This document shows positions 24,801 through 35,557 of a stretch of 64,000 nucleotides of DNA, in pieces. Origin of the DNA: Limnomonas spitsbergensis (lineage: Eukaryota > Chlorophyta > Chlorophyceae > Chlamydomonadales); assembly GCA_037349105.1 (NCBI GenBank), contig JAYJMM010000066.1, positions 310,001-374,000 of the forward strand, in the 5' to 3' direction. Under the pieces are notes generated by a model. It was given only the letters and a program-made list of their open reading frames with translations. It was not told the origin of the DNA and did not search any database. How positions within the stretch are numbered: position 1 is the stretch's first letter; each line of letters opens with the position of its first letter. The position numbers and the translations under genes are program-made.

Positions 24801-27800
24801 TGACCGGCTCCCCAGCAAGGTCTTCCCCCTGCCCGCCTGCTCCTCCCAGGCCGCCAAGACCATTGACCGGCTCCCCAGCAAGGTCTTCCAGGACAAAGAA
24901 GTGCTGGTGCTCAAGCTGCACGTGGCCTACAACCAGCATGAGATGGGCGAGTCATCGGAGGCGGAGGACATGTTGCTGGTGAGCTCTCCCTGAGGGGACG
25001 TGTGTGGGGGGTGGGGGCTAGGCTGTTGGGGATGACAAGACCAACTGTTTCCGTATTTTCCTTGTTTTTATCTCCTGAGGAGGTTGGTAAAGCCTGCTTA
25101 CCTGTCTGCATGTCCAGGTACGAATATGCACAACTATTCGCAACCTGGAAACCATAAATACTCGATCGGGATCCTCGCAAGATACTTGGAGAAGAAAAAA
25201 TGTACTTGATCAAACTAGCACATGGCATGCCCTTTCCCACTTCACTGGTCTTGGTCCAACCTCTGTTTTGAGACGGCTCCATGTCCTGGACCTCTTCGTA
25301 GAACCTGTATTCTATTAGTGAGGAAATCTAGATCAGGACATGCCACTTTGCCAGTTATCCATCGATGCAATGAAGTGGGGCCCTGGTCCAAATGTGTCGT
25401 GTGGGACTGAGGGGAGTCCACACTTTTCACAAGCTTTGGGACGTCGTTTCCCCCTTGACTCCTTGCCCTCACCCCCACTGCTGTAGGAGACCATGTCTCG
25501 TTTCGAAGACTCGCTGAGTAAAGACAACGTCTACCTTGGGGCTGGGTTCGTGTTATCCCTGCTGATGTGTGGGCCGGGTGAGGCAGGCGGACAGGGGCAA
25601 AGTGGAGAAAAGGGCAAGGGGGAGCTAGGGGCAAGGGGCAGGGTGAAGCAAGGGGCAGGGTGGGGCAAGGGGGAGCTAGGGGCAAGGGGCAGGGTGGGGC
25701 AATGGGGAGCAAGGGGCAGGGTGGGGCAGGGTGGGGCAAGGGGGAGCTAGGGGCAAGGGGGAGCAAGGGGCAAGGGGCAGGGTGGAGCAAGGGGCAGGGT
25801 GGGGCAAGGGGCAGGGTGGGGCAAGGGGGAGCAAGGGGCAGGGTGGGGCAAGGGGGAGCAAGGGGCAGGGTGGGGCAAGGGGGAGCAAGGGGCAGGGTAG
25901 GGCAAGGGGGAGCAAGGGGCAAGGGGCAGGGTGGGGCAAGGGGGACCTAGGGGCAAGGGGCAGGGTGGAGCAAGGGACAAGGGGAATATGACTTGTGTTT
26001 GTACGGATGAGAACAAGAATCAAGGATGTCATTTGCGCATGTGAACAGATCAGTGACGAAAGGAGTGCTTAACGCAGGAAGAGGCCACCGATCATGTTAT
26101 GAAGGCAGGCGTTGAAGGAAGCTGACTCCTGCCTTTTATAGCAGCTGTCAACTTGTTCAGCCACGACAGACTTTAGCATATTCAGACACTTGGTTTTCTG
26201 AGAGACCCCTGGTGACCATGGACCTGGCTTGTCTTAGGCATGGCAGGCGTGGAACACGTAGCTGTGACCCTAGGCACTTGCACCTGCCCTAGACCGCTAT
26301 ATTTACTATGTCTCCGCTTGTTGCTTGGAGCAGGTGGGTCCTTCACAAAGGGCGAGATGATCATGCAGCGGACCCTAGCAGACACTAAGAGGCTTTGGGG
26401 AAAGGTGCGGCAGCCGGCAGGGGCAGGGATAAAAGGACAGGAAGCAAGCACTGAGAGGCGGGCAGACATATATTGGAGAGGGTTGCGGGTTAGAGTGGAG
26501 TGAAGGGTTGCAAGCAAGCTAGGGAACTGATGGCTGTGGAGCAGAGAACCAGGTTGAAACAAGATGCAGGAGGGGACAAGGTTAGGAGACCCGCATGTGG
26601 TTGTGGGTGCAAGCTGTGCTGTCAACTGCACTCCCGTGTCCCAAGTGGAAGAGGAGATATTGTTCAATAATGGGGAGCATGTAGATAAGGGGGGGGGGGG
26701 CTTAAGCTGAGGCTCAATAGCAGCAGAGATCAATCGAGCAGAGGCATTCCTGTGCATAAGAAGCCCCAGCACATTCCTGTGCATAGGAAGCCCCAGCACA
26801 TTCCTGTGCATAGGAAGCCCCAGCACATTCCTGTGCATAGGAAGCCCCAGCACATTCCTGTGCATAGGAAGCCCCAGCACATTCCTGTGCATAGGAAGCC
26901 CCAGCGCATTCCTGTGCATAGGAAGCCCCAGCACATTCCTGTGCATAGGAAGCCCCAGCACATTCCTGTGCATAGGAAGCCCCAGCACATTCCTGTGCAT
27001 AGGAAGCCCCAGCACATTCCTGTGCATAGGAAGCCCCAGCACATTCCTGTGCATAGGAAGCCCCAGCACATTCCTGTGCATAGGAAGCCCCAGCACATTC
27101 CTGTGCATAGGAAGCCCCAGCACATTCCTGTGCATAGGAAGCCCCAGCGCATTCCTGTGCATAGGAAGCCCCAGCACATTCCTGTGCATAGGAAGCCCCA
27201 GCGCATTCCTGTGCATAGGAAGCCCCAGCACATTCCTGTGCATAGGAAGCCCCAGCACATTCCTGTGCATAGGAAGCCCCAGCACATTCCTGTGCATAGG
27301 AAGCCCCAGCACATTCCTGTGCATAGGAAGCCCCAGCACATTCCTGTGCATAGGAAGCCCCAGCGCATTCCTGTGCATAGGAAGCCCCAGCACATTCCTG
27401 TGCATAGGAAGCCCCAGCACATTCCTGTGCATAGGAAGCCCCAGCGCATTCCTGTGCATAGGAAGCCCCAGCACATTCCTGTGCATAGGAAGCCCCAGCA
27501 CATTCCTGTGCATAAGAAGCCCCAGCACATTCCTGTGCATAGGAAGCCCCAGCACATTCCTGTGCATAAGAAGCCCCAGCACATTCCTGTGCATAGGAAG
27601 CCCCAGCACATTCCTGTGCATAAGAAGCCCCAGCACATTCCTGTGCATAGGAAGCCCCAGCACATTCCTGTGCATAGGAAGCCCCAGCGCATTCCTGTGC
27701 ATAGGAAGCCCCAGCACATTCCTGTGCATAGGAAGCCCCAGCACATTCCTGTGCATAAGAAGCCCCAGCACATTCCTGTGCATAGGAAGCCCCAGCACAT

Positions 27801-30800
27801 TCCTGTGCATAGGAAGCCCCAGCACATTCCTGTGCATAGGAAGCCCCAGCACATTCCTGTGCATAGGAAGCCCCAGCACATTCCTGTGCATAGGAAGCCC
27901 CAGCGCATTCCTGTGCATAGGAAGCCCCAGCACATTCCTGTGCATAGGAAGCCCCAGCACATTCCTGTGCATAGGAAGCCCCAGCACATTCCTGTGCATA
28001 GGAAGCCCCAGCACATTCCTGTGCATAGGAAGCCCCAGCACATTCCTGTGCATAGGAAGCCCCAGCACATTCCTGTGCATAGGAAGCCCCAGCACATTCC
28101 TGTGCATAGGAAGCCCCAGCACATTCCTGTGCATAGGAAGCCCCAGCACATTCCTGTGCATAGGAAGCCCCAGCGCATTCCTGTGCATAGGAAGCCCCAG
28201 CACATTCCTGTGCATAGGAAGCCCCAGCACATTCCTGTGCATAGGAAGCCCCAGCACATTCCTGTGCATAGGAAGCCCCAGCACATTCCTGTGCATAGGA
28301 AGCCCCAGCACATTCCTGTGCATAGGAAGCCCCAGCGCATTCCTGTGCATAGGAAGCCCCAGCACATTCCTGTGCATAGGAAGCCCCAGCACATTCCTGT
28401 GCATAGGAAGCCCCAGCGCATTCCTGTGCATAGGAAGCCCCAGCACATTCCTGTGCATAGGAAGCCCCAGCACATTCCTGTGCATAAGAAGCCCCAGCAC
28501 ATTCCTGTGCATAGGAAGCCCCAGCACATTCCTGTGCATAAGAAGCCCCAGCACATTCCTGTGCATAGGAAGCCCCAGCGCATTCCTGTGCATAGGAAGC
28601 CCCAGCGCATTCCTGTGCATAGGAAGCCCCAGCACATTCCTGTGCATAGGAAGCCCCAGCACATCCAAGAAAACACACAATGCGGAGCGCCATGATTTGC
28701 CGGCATGGGCTGCAGGGTCAGGGGTGCAGAACAGCTGGGCAAAGTATCAAGATTGTGCGGTTTAGTGGTGGAGGCGGAAAGGCCACCCTGATCTTTACTT
28801 GACCCTGCTGCGGCTGACCAGCGTGCGTGCCTGTGCTGTGTTGCAGTCGGACCCCTTGTACCTCATGGGCCTGTTGCAGCTGGCCAATGTGTCGGCCTCG
28901 CAGCATCTCGTGAAGCAGTCCGAGGAGTGCGCCCGGGCCATCCTGCACCTCTGCGCGGACCGGGAGCCAGAACTCACGGTCCCCATCATAAGCATTCTGG
29001 CAGGTGGGGGGTCCAGGGGCAGGTGGGGGGTCCAGGGGCAGGTGGGGGGTCCAGGGGCAGGTGGGAGGGCCAGGGGCAGGTGGGGGGTCCAGAGGCAGGT
29101 GTGTGTGCGTGTGCATGCTTGTGAATGTGTGAGAGTGTGAGAGGGAAAATTACAGCGCACATCCTCACACCAACTCGAAGGGATTGCGTGATAATGTGTG
29201 CTGGGTGTATCCTGAGAATGCCATGAGGCCTCACTCCTGGGTGGAGGAAGGAGGATGCCTGGGATGAGGGCACCGCAAGGAAGAGCTTGGAGGAGTCCAG
29301 TATGGAAATTAAGCTTGCGTTGTCCTGGTGGATGCTGTATGACGATGGGCCTTTTCGAGGGGATGTTCCTCTCGGGGAGGCAGCGGCTGATGGGCTGTGT
29401 CTAGGCCTGGCCAAACACAGGTGAGGAAGAGGGGGAGCAAAGCACCCCGTCTACTCACTCATCCTCCCTCAGGAGGTGATGAGGAAGTCAGTACCAGGGT
29501 GGGTATAATACGGACTGAATGGGTGGCTCTCTTCGTCCCTACGTCAGGTCGTAATTTGAGGACACCTCGCTGCTTTCCCGAACCTCGTGAAATGAGGGCA
29601 CCCCTTCTTGCCTCTTGATTCCTGACTACCCGGGATCAAGCGGATGTGGGCTTTGATGATGCATTCCATGCGTCATGGCTGCCTTCACCGCAACTTATTT
29701 ACCCACCGGCTGGTGTCAGAGAGCGCCACGACACTCCAGAGCCCTGTGGGGTGGAGAGCGTTATTATCAGTGCTGTGCTGTGCCGATTACGGTCCTTACG
29801 GTGGCTGAAATTACGCCGTAGTCACCGTAATTTCAAGGCAGATTTAGCTACTTTTATCAGTTAGGGACTGTTATGACTGACACGATTTCTGGATTACTGC
29901 GTAATTGCACAGCACTGGTTATGACACCATACGCCTGCAGAGTGCAGAGCCGCGCCGTTAGCCATCCTAAGCTAAGGAACCGCAGGCTATTGCTTGTAAG
30001 CCCTCCCCCGCTGAATGAACACCCAAGGGACTGCGCCTCCTCGTTCGCTCTCACGCCCCGGGGAGGGGGCGCAGCTTTGTCCTCTCCTGAATTGTATCCT
30101 GCCCTGGCCTCGGATCTGTTTGCAGCAATCGACGAGGCCCTGGCCAAATCAAGACGCTCCATCATGTCAGCAGACGGGACACCGGGTGAGGGCTGGCAGG
30201 ATATATGCCACGCGGCTTGCGGGAGCGTAGATTTGCTTTGCCTTCCCTCATGATTAATGTTGTTTGGGGTTGAGGGATCCATAAATAGACTAATTTTGCT
30301 TGTCGATGCCTGTTTCCAGTCGGAAATTAAAAGTTGTGGTCTCGGTTTTGGTCGACCATTTGCCCTGAGGGCAGCATTAAAAGAAATCTTTGTTTCATAC
30401 CCAAGGGAAGGGAAGTCAAATCTACGGTGCCAAACATGTCATAATCCCACGCACTGCACATGAGAATGCTTTAGATTGAAAATGGCAAGCATGAAGAGGC
30501 TGCCACTACGAAGAACTACATGTGCCGCACATTGACAGGTGGACATGTTTATCAACAGCTTTGCTGCCGGCCACTTTGTTTGTACAAGAGGCTGCAACTT
30601 CTGCTGTTTTGAAGGGCAACCACCTTCCAACCAAAGCACCCAAAAAAAATGACAACGTGAGCCTGGAAGATTCACTAAAAATCTATAATGCTGCGCAGCT
30701 GCGGCCCTCATCTGTGCCAGTAAGCCCTGATTCAGCCTTCAGTGCCATGCGACTCTTATCTCTTTATATTGGCTGGACAATGCGACCGGATCTGCTCCCC

Positions 30801-33800
30801 CTTCTGCTGCCTCTCCAGATCCTGTCCTCGTGGCTCAATTGTCTATCACTGGGAAATGGGACAGCAAGCGCTCTGCACGACCGCAGGGCTCAGTACTCAA
30901 GCAAGCAGAACAGGTCGATTTGCAGGTATGCGAGATCCTTGTGTGACACCGGCAAGTACCCCCCTGGCAAGTACAGGAGATCCACGTGTGAAATTAGCAT
31001 AGACAGGAGATCATACCGGTATGTGAAATCAGCACAAGTATGAGAGGTCTGTTTGTCAAATTTACACGGTGGGACACTTCTCTGTGCATCTGCATCACAT
31101 CTATGATCCTGCAATGCAGGGATATGAATAGCTTAGCTAGCACACCAATCTTTTTGCAAATTGCAATTGTTAATTTGCTTGAAACACCTCTCGCGTGTTG
31201 AGTTGATGGACTTTCCTGCAGATGATCCCCCTCCTCACACGGGATGAGATTGTTGAGAGCCAGCACCATGCAGAGGCCATCGAGGACGCCGCCTCGGCGC
31301 TCCATGCGCTGGCCTACTGCGAATGCATCAGCAATAGGTGGGGTGCAGACTCATCCAGATCCGCCACACGTCCTGTTGGATGTGCCCTGCGCACGGGGAT
31401 AGAGGCGTGGATGGGGTGTGGATTGTTGAACAGTCTGTTGCGGGGTACCAACGGGTCCTGATGCACCAGGCTAGCCATGACGGGCGGTCAGTGTTGTATG
31501 ATCAAAGTGAGGGGACAGGTTCAGTTCTACATTTAATGTCAGCATCTGCAACTCAGACCCTGACTAAAAGACAATCCCTGGCTGTATATTTTCTTCCCAT
31601 TCCCCACCCTCTCTTCTTTACTCCCCCTTTCCTCCCCTTCATCTCCTTTTTCTCCCTTCCTCCCTTTGCCCTGCCTCCCCCCTCTCCCCCCTTCCTCTCC
31701 TTTCCTCCCCTTCCTCCCCCTCTTCCCCTTTACTCTCCCTTTCCTCCCCTTCCTTCCCATCCCCCCTTTCTTCCTCTCTTTCCCCTTCACCCTTTTCCTC
31801 CCCTTCTCACTCTTCCCCCCTCCGCCCCCTTCATCCCTTTCCTCCCCTTCTCACTCTTCCCCCCTCCGCCCCCTTCACCCCTTTCCTCCCCTTCCCACTC
31901 TTCCCCCCTCCGCCCCCTTCACCCCTTTCCTCCCCTTCTCACTCTTCCCCCTTCACCCCTTTCCTCCCCTTCCCACTTGCTCTTAAATCCTCTGACCTCT
32001 CGCAATGCCAGTTCCCTTCACTGCCTCCCAATCTCTCTCAACTCCTCCCAATTCCTCCTTGCCCTCTTGCCTCAGGCTGGTGTCAGCGCGGCGCCTGGTC
32101 CACATCGTGGTGAGCTGCCGGCAAATCATCTATCCGGACGGCCACCCACACACCCTCGACTCACAACTCCTGCTGGTGAGAGTGTGAGGGATGGTAGCAT
32201 GACGGGCGGGGGGGAGGCAACTGCACCAATGCATATTTTGTCTCCAGAAATAACATCCGAGTCACACACATGAGGACATGATAGTGTAGCTTGAAGGCTT
32301 GCCTGAGGGTGGAAGGCCTGGCTACTATCCTGATTTCTTAGGGGGATGACGAGAGAAGCTGAGAGTTGGCTGATGGTGATTGTACTACATGGTGTTGTCC
32401 CAGGGCTGGGGCGTGTGTTACACCTCAGCCCCTCACGCCTCAGCCCCTCACGCCTCAGCCCCTTAAGCCTCAACCCTGCATGTAATATTGCTCTAACACT
32501 AGCTGGGGTTCAAGTGCTTTTGTATGAAATACACACAGCTGCCAGTCTGAGCACTTTCCCACATGCTATTTCCAAACAAGGCCCCTGGGCGGATGCCTAG
32601 CCATCAACATCACCCTGTGCACCGGTGTCTTGTGCAGGTCAAGTGCATGATAGCGCAGGAGCAGCTGCAGGAGGCGGAGCAACTTCTCGTGGTGCTGTCC
32701 AAGCGATTAGTCAAGTGGGTGGAACGCATTTTGCTGAGACAGGGTATACGGCTTGAGAGCAAGTTGTGTTGGGAGGCGGGTGGAGTGCAACCATGTAGGC
32801 TTTTGTAGGCTTTTGACTTTCATTCATTTCAACTTGAAAATACTATCGTATCATTGTACCTAAATTGCAACACCCTGAGCTGATACCATGAATTCAAATT
32901 CGAATTGTTCAGGACGCTTGGAGGTGATCATCCCAAGTCGCTGACAGCGCTGAGTCAGCTGGCGGATCTGCATCGAGATCTAGATCACACGCACGAGGCA
33001 CAACATGTGGAGGCTCAGATTCTGGAGGTGTGTGCGAACATGAAGAGCCACACTGCTAGCTGCCTCACAAGACTCCATCAAGCAAGCACGAAGATGCATC
33101 ATGATCAGATGAGGTGTCCATTAAAACATTGTTGAGGTCACATTCCTTTCACGTGCATGACTGAGGTTGTGTGACTGATACCAGTCCATGGCACGTACCG
33201 ATCCAGACTGTGGCTGTCAAAGGGGCCGAATGATAGACACCGCTGGTCAGGTCGTGCGCAGCTGTCCTTGACTCTGTCCTCTGCCTCCCTTGCTGCCTGC
33301 AGCTGCCCTTGACTCCGCCCTCTGCCTGCCCTCTGCCTTGCTGCCTTGCAGATGGGTGAGACGCTTGTGTCCCAGACCAAGGTGATGGACCGAGTGCGTA
33401 ATGTGGGGGCGGTGTGCAATGCCCTGGCCTCCAGGGACCGGCTGCTGGAGAAGGCATCTCTGTTCATGGCCAAGGTCCTGCTGGTGTACCGGGTAAGAGC
33501 GGGGGAGGAGGGGACTGGGGGAAGAGGAGGGAGGAAGGGGGGGGGGGGGGGCTGGGGTAAAGAGGAGGGAGGAGGAGGAGGAAGGGGGGGGGACTGGGGG
33601 AAAGAGGTGGGAGGAGGGAGGAAGGGGGGGGGGACTGGGGGAAAGCGGAGGGAGGAAGGGGGGGGGGGGGGGGGGGGGAGTGGAGGGAGGAGGAGGAGGA
33701 AGGGGGGGTGCGGGGGCTGGGGGAATGAGGTGGGAGGAGGGAGGAGGAGGAAGGGGGGGACTGGGGGAAAGAGGTGGGAGGAGGGAGGAGGAGGAACAGG

Positions 33801-35252
33801 GGGTAAGGGGGGGAGGGGAGAGGAAAGGGAGGGCACCCGAAGACGGTATGACGTGACTGGTTCGTGGCCTTTTTATGTTGAAGTAAAAGCATAAGCCTTG
33901 CCTCAACTGCATTCTAAACTGTGGACGGAAACTGCATGATTGCCCCCTTTTATGATTATCAGGTGCCCGCCCTCAACATGTGGAAACATGTGGGACAGTG
34001 GCAACACGGATGGAAGGAAGCACATGACGAAGAGTACTGACGAGCACCACCCACCCACTAACCTCTCCTATAGGAGAAGCTGGGCCCCGAACACAAGTTG
34101 ACCAAGCTGACTCGTTCCCAGCTGGTGGAGATTGTGGAGCGGGAGAAGCTGCTGGGCAACCGGGCCCTGGCCCTAGGCCGCGCAGGGGCCAAGGAGAAGT
34201 TCAAGACAGCGGAGGTGAGCCAGCGTCAGTCAGCGCTGGGATAATAAATGGCACTCCGCAAGAACGACGGTGGTCAAAGATGAAGGGGAACCCACTTTGA
34301 TCCCCTGGATGGATGGGTTGTGTGCGGCTGCTATGTTTGTGTCACCCGTGGAATTTTTTTGTCCGGGAATGCCTTTCTGCGGGATATCCGTCTATCTCAC
34401 GCACTACCCTTTCACCCCTGATTGGTTTTGTCGCTTCCTCTGCTGCTGACGATAGGTCCCTGATGCCCCCTGCCTCCCATCGACTCCTCCCCACCTGTCC
34501 CTGATGCCCCCTGTCTCCCACCGACTCCTCCCCACCTGTCCCTGATGCCCCCTGCCTCCCACTGACTCCTCCCCACAGGTCCCTGATGCCCCCTGCCTCC
34601 CACCGACTCCTCCCCACAGGTCCCTGATGCCCCCTGCCTCCCACCGACTCCTCCCCACAGGTCCCTGATGCCCCCTCCCCCTCCCACCGACTCCTCCCCA
34701 CAGGTCATGTTCAAGCAAGCTCTTGCGGTGGGCAAGCTGGTCCGCCCAGACGCAGATCACTCCACTGTGGCCGAGGGCCTAGTGGAGGCGCAGTTTGCCC
34801 AGGTAGGGGACAGGGATACAGCCAGGGGCTTAATGGGGACCTGGGGGGTGCAGCAGGTTATGGACCATGAAGGGAATGCACTTCAGGTCTCAATATTGAG
34901 TGATGAAAATGCAGCCGCAGCTTAAGACACGGGGCATTCCGGTAACGGTGCAGATGTGGCTGCAGCCCAGGCTGCGCTGTTACCTTAACTCTCACGCACC
35001 CCACGGGGCGTAGCTTATTTATTTATTTCTTGGGGGCATTCCGGGACGCGGCATGGACCTGCAGAAGGCAGGACGGCTGGATTTCTCACGAGTCTGGAAT
35101 CCATCGCCTTGCGCCCCTCCCTCCCTCCTCCCCTCCTCTGCCAGGGCAAGATCCATGAAGCGCAGAAGACGCTGCGCAGCAGTGGGATGATGGTGGGTCA
35201 CAATGTGCCCACCTCGTACCTGAGATGGCTGAACAAGGACCCTAACACTTAA
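15898..35252 (+). CDS. SHxW/TIR-like domain plus TPR-repeat protein, 29 exons
   Basis: Exons, each phase-checked: 15898-16038, 16433-16516, 16791-16911, 17145-17192, 17942-18043, 18978-19087, 19393-19482, 19742-19822, 20116-20235, 21138-21228, 21471-21542, 22752-22845, 23156-23329, 23532-23604, 24125-24241, 24850-24978, 25487-25577, 26334-26404, 28847-29003, 30126-30185, 30819-30913, 31222-31337, 32076-32175, 32638-32714, 32913-33027, 33352-33492, 34074-34214, 34704-34802, 35145-35252 (TAA). They give about 1,005 codons; the start is not fixed. Residues 80-260 are Ser/Gly/Pro-rich linker. Residues 290-380 carry YYISHSWK, VWLDIVCLN, CERTLLILD and CLWEIW, the motif order of the SHxW TIR-like module seen in algal and protist proteins. 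TPR-like helices follow to the end, with a kinesin-light-chain-type unit GGDHPKSLTALSQLADLH near residue 810. A signalling or scaffold role is inference. Several introns hold large minisatellites. Gene structure is firm; function is not. Confidence 0.8.
16113..16186. repeat. imperfect foldback in an intron
   Basis: The outer arms pair TCACTAGCATTATA with TATAATGCTAGTGA and the inner arms pair GGTCTAT with ATAGACC. Together they make a 74-bp hairpin-like element in the intron between exons 16038 and 16433 of the TPR gene. It could be a tiny MITE or a structured intronic RNA. Confidence 0.7.
18438..18456. repeat. short plant-type telomeric tract
   Basis: CCCTAAACCCTAAACCCTT is two and a half CCCTAAA units, in an intron of the TPR gene. 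Single units occur elsewhere (about 4359, 9561, 51242). They are consistent with a plant or green-algal lineage and too short to mark a telomere. Confidence 0.6.
20590..20740. repeat. diverged repeat shared with 30.54-30.64 kb
   Basis: Read on the minus strand, the segment around AACAAAATGGCCGCGGTAAC is similar to a minus-strand segment near 30.6 kb (AACAAAGTGGCCGGCAGCAA, with related flanks on both sides). Both lie in introns of the TPR gene. It is a candidate dispersed element of unknown class. Confidence 0.4.
21687..22751. repeat. 39-bp C-rich minisatellite running into a splice acceptor
   Basis: About 27 head-to-tail copies built on CCTTGTTGTGACTGCC plus CACCCCCCTTCCCTGCTCTG. The array ends exactly at the acceptor GACCTCTGACAG of the TPR-gene exon 22752-22845, and the last units shift to CTGACCTGCTGTGACTG. 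The unit length (39 = 13 codons) explains the long repetitive open frames on both strands. Confidence 0.9.
23606..23830. repeat. degenerate CATGACTGCATGGCTC repeats
   Basis: An irregular array of CATGACTG, CATGGCTC and CATGACGG words starts just after the donor of the TPR-gene exon 23532-23604. It holds many CATG sites. Confidence 0.8.
24256..24508. repeat. 22-bp minisatellite GGCATGCCCATGGCGAATCC-AA
   Basis: About 11 copies follow the donor of exon 24125-24241. Variants alternate GGCGAATCC and GGTGAATCC. The unit contains a CCATGG palindrome. Confidence 0.85.
24646..24879. repeat. 63-bp repeat duplicating a splice acceptor and the start of an exon
   Basis: Four acceptors of the form CTCCTCCCAG/GCCGC occur, with exon starts at 24646, 24724, 24787 and 24850. 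Each is followed by the same coding start (AAKTIDRLPSKV or close variants). Spacings of 78, 63 and 63 bp are all multiples of three and the whole stretch is open, so every acceptor gives an in-frame protein differing by 21-26 residues. The last one gives the shortest exon. Confidence 0.9.
25590..25985. repeat. G-rich minisatellite after a donor site
   Basis: Repeats of GGGGCAGGGTGGGGCAAGGG and GGGGGAGCAAGGGGCA begin about 15 bp after the donor of exon 25487-25577. The strong strand asymmetry leaves several long open frames that are not credible genes. Confidence 0.85.
26745..28665. repeat. 27-bp minisatellite of about 71 copies
   Basis: The unit is CATTCCTGTGCATAGGAAGC followed by CCCAGCA. 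Copies are nearly identical; almost all variation is A/G at two positions (CAGCA/GCATT and CATAA/GGAAG). Because 27 is a multiple of three and the unit lacks stops in four frames, it creates open frames of about 650-830 codons on both strands. It lies wholly in the intron between TPR-gene exons 26404 and 28847. Confidence 0.95.
29004..29101. repeat. 19-bp repeat of a splice donor
   Basis: The exon end CTGGCAG is followed by five to six copies of GTGGGGGGTCCAGGGGCAG, so each unit boundary recreates the context GGCAG/GTGGGG of the true donor at 29003/29004. Confidence 0.85.
29768..29917. mobile_element. MITE-like element, copy 2 of the three-copy family
   Basis: The ends CAGTGCTGTGCTGTGCCGATTACG and CGTAATTGCACAGCACTG are inverted repeats. 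The interior shares TACGGTGGCTGAAATTACG-type and AATTTCAAGGCAGATTTAGC-type sequence with copies at 1.1 and 50.4 kb. It sits in an intron of the TPR gene. TTAT flanks on both sides may be a target duplication. Confidence 0.7.
31600..31985. repeat. C/T-rich repeat array before an acceptor
   Basis: Irregular repeats of CCCCTTCACCCCTTTCCTCC and CTTCTCACTCTTCCCCCCTC lie about 90 bp upstream of the acceptor of exon 32076-32175. They amount to a very long polypyrimidine tract. Confidence 0.85.
33493..33832. repeat. G/A-rich repeat array after a donor
   Basis: Repeats of GAGGGAGGAGGAGGAAGGGG and GACTGGGGGAAAGAGGTGG start within 10 bp of the donor of exon 33352-33492 and include long G-runs at about 33538 and 33658. 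Confidence 0.85.
34456..34703. repeat. 41-bp repeat carrying splice acceptors
   Basis: Six copies of GTCCCTGATGCCCCCTGCCT followed by CCCACCGACTCCTCCCCACAG. Copies 3-6 end in CCACAG, so the acceptor of exon 34704-34802 is the last of four near-identical acceptors; copies 1-2 end in CCACCT. The 41- and 43-bp spacings mean most upstream choices would shift the frame. Confidence 0.9.
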
Positions 35253-35321
35253 TGCCGGGAGGCAGGAGGGGCAGGAGACTGGAGGGCACATGCTCGGAGG
35301 GAGGATATTGAGCTGAGGTGC

Positions 35322-35326
35322 TGTAA
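35322..35326 (+). promoter_or_regulatory. possible TGTAA poly(A) signal of the TPR gene
   Basis: TGTAA lies 70 bp after the stop at 35250-35252. TGTAA is the usual polyadenylation signal in core chlorophyte algae. The assignment rests on position only. Confidence 0.35.
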
Positions 35327-35482
35327 GAGGGGGAGCTCCTGACCAAGGATTCATTGCTGCCGTGTGTGCTCAGAGTTCGGCTTCAACACGCATGACCTCA
35401 CTGTCCTGTTGGGGTGATTTTCCTTCTCCTTTTCCTTTGCTAGGAGCGTTTTTTTCGAGCCCGTTTGTTTGTCGACACACCT

Positions 35483-35557
35483 CCAAGCAGCCCTTCGCAT
35501 TCCAAGGTGTATCGACACACCATGTCGATACACCTTGGAATGCGAAGGGCTGCTTGG
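35483..35557. repeat. perfect inverted repeat: 35-bp stem, 5-base loop
   Basis: The arm CCAAGCAGCCCTTCGCATTC-CAAGGTGTATCGACA (35483-35517) is followed by loop CACCA and then its exact reverse complement (35523-35557). No mismatch is seen in either arm. It lies 230 bp beyond the stop codon of the TPR gene. Confidence 0.95.

Noticed and set aside
26745..28665. CRISPR-like regular array
   Set aside because: There are no unique spacers; units are contiguous and nearly identical, and the genome is eukaryotic.
26182..28693. Very long open frames (about 650-830 codons) on both strands
   Set aside because: They are produced by the 27-bp repeat, which has no stops in four frames, and lie in an intron of the TPR gene.
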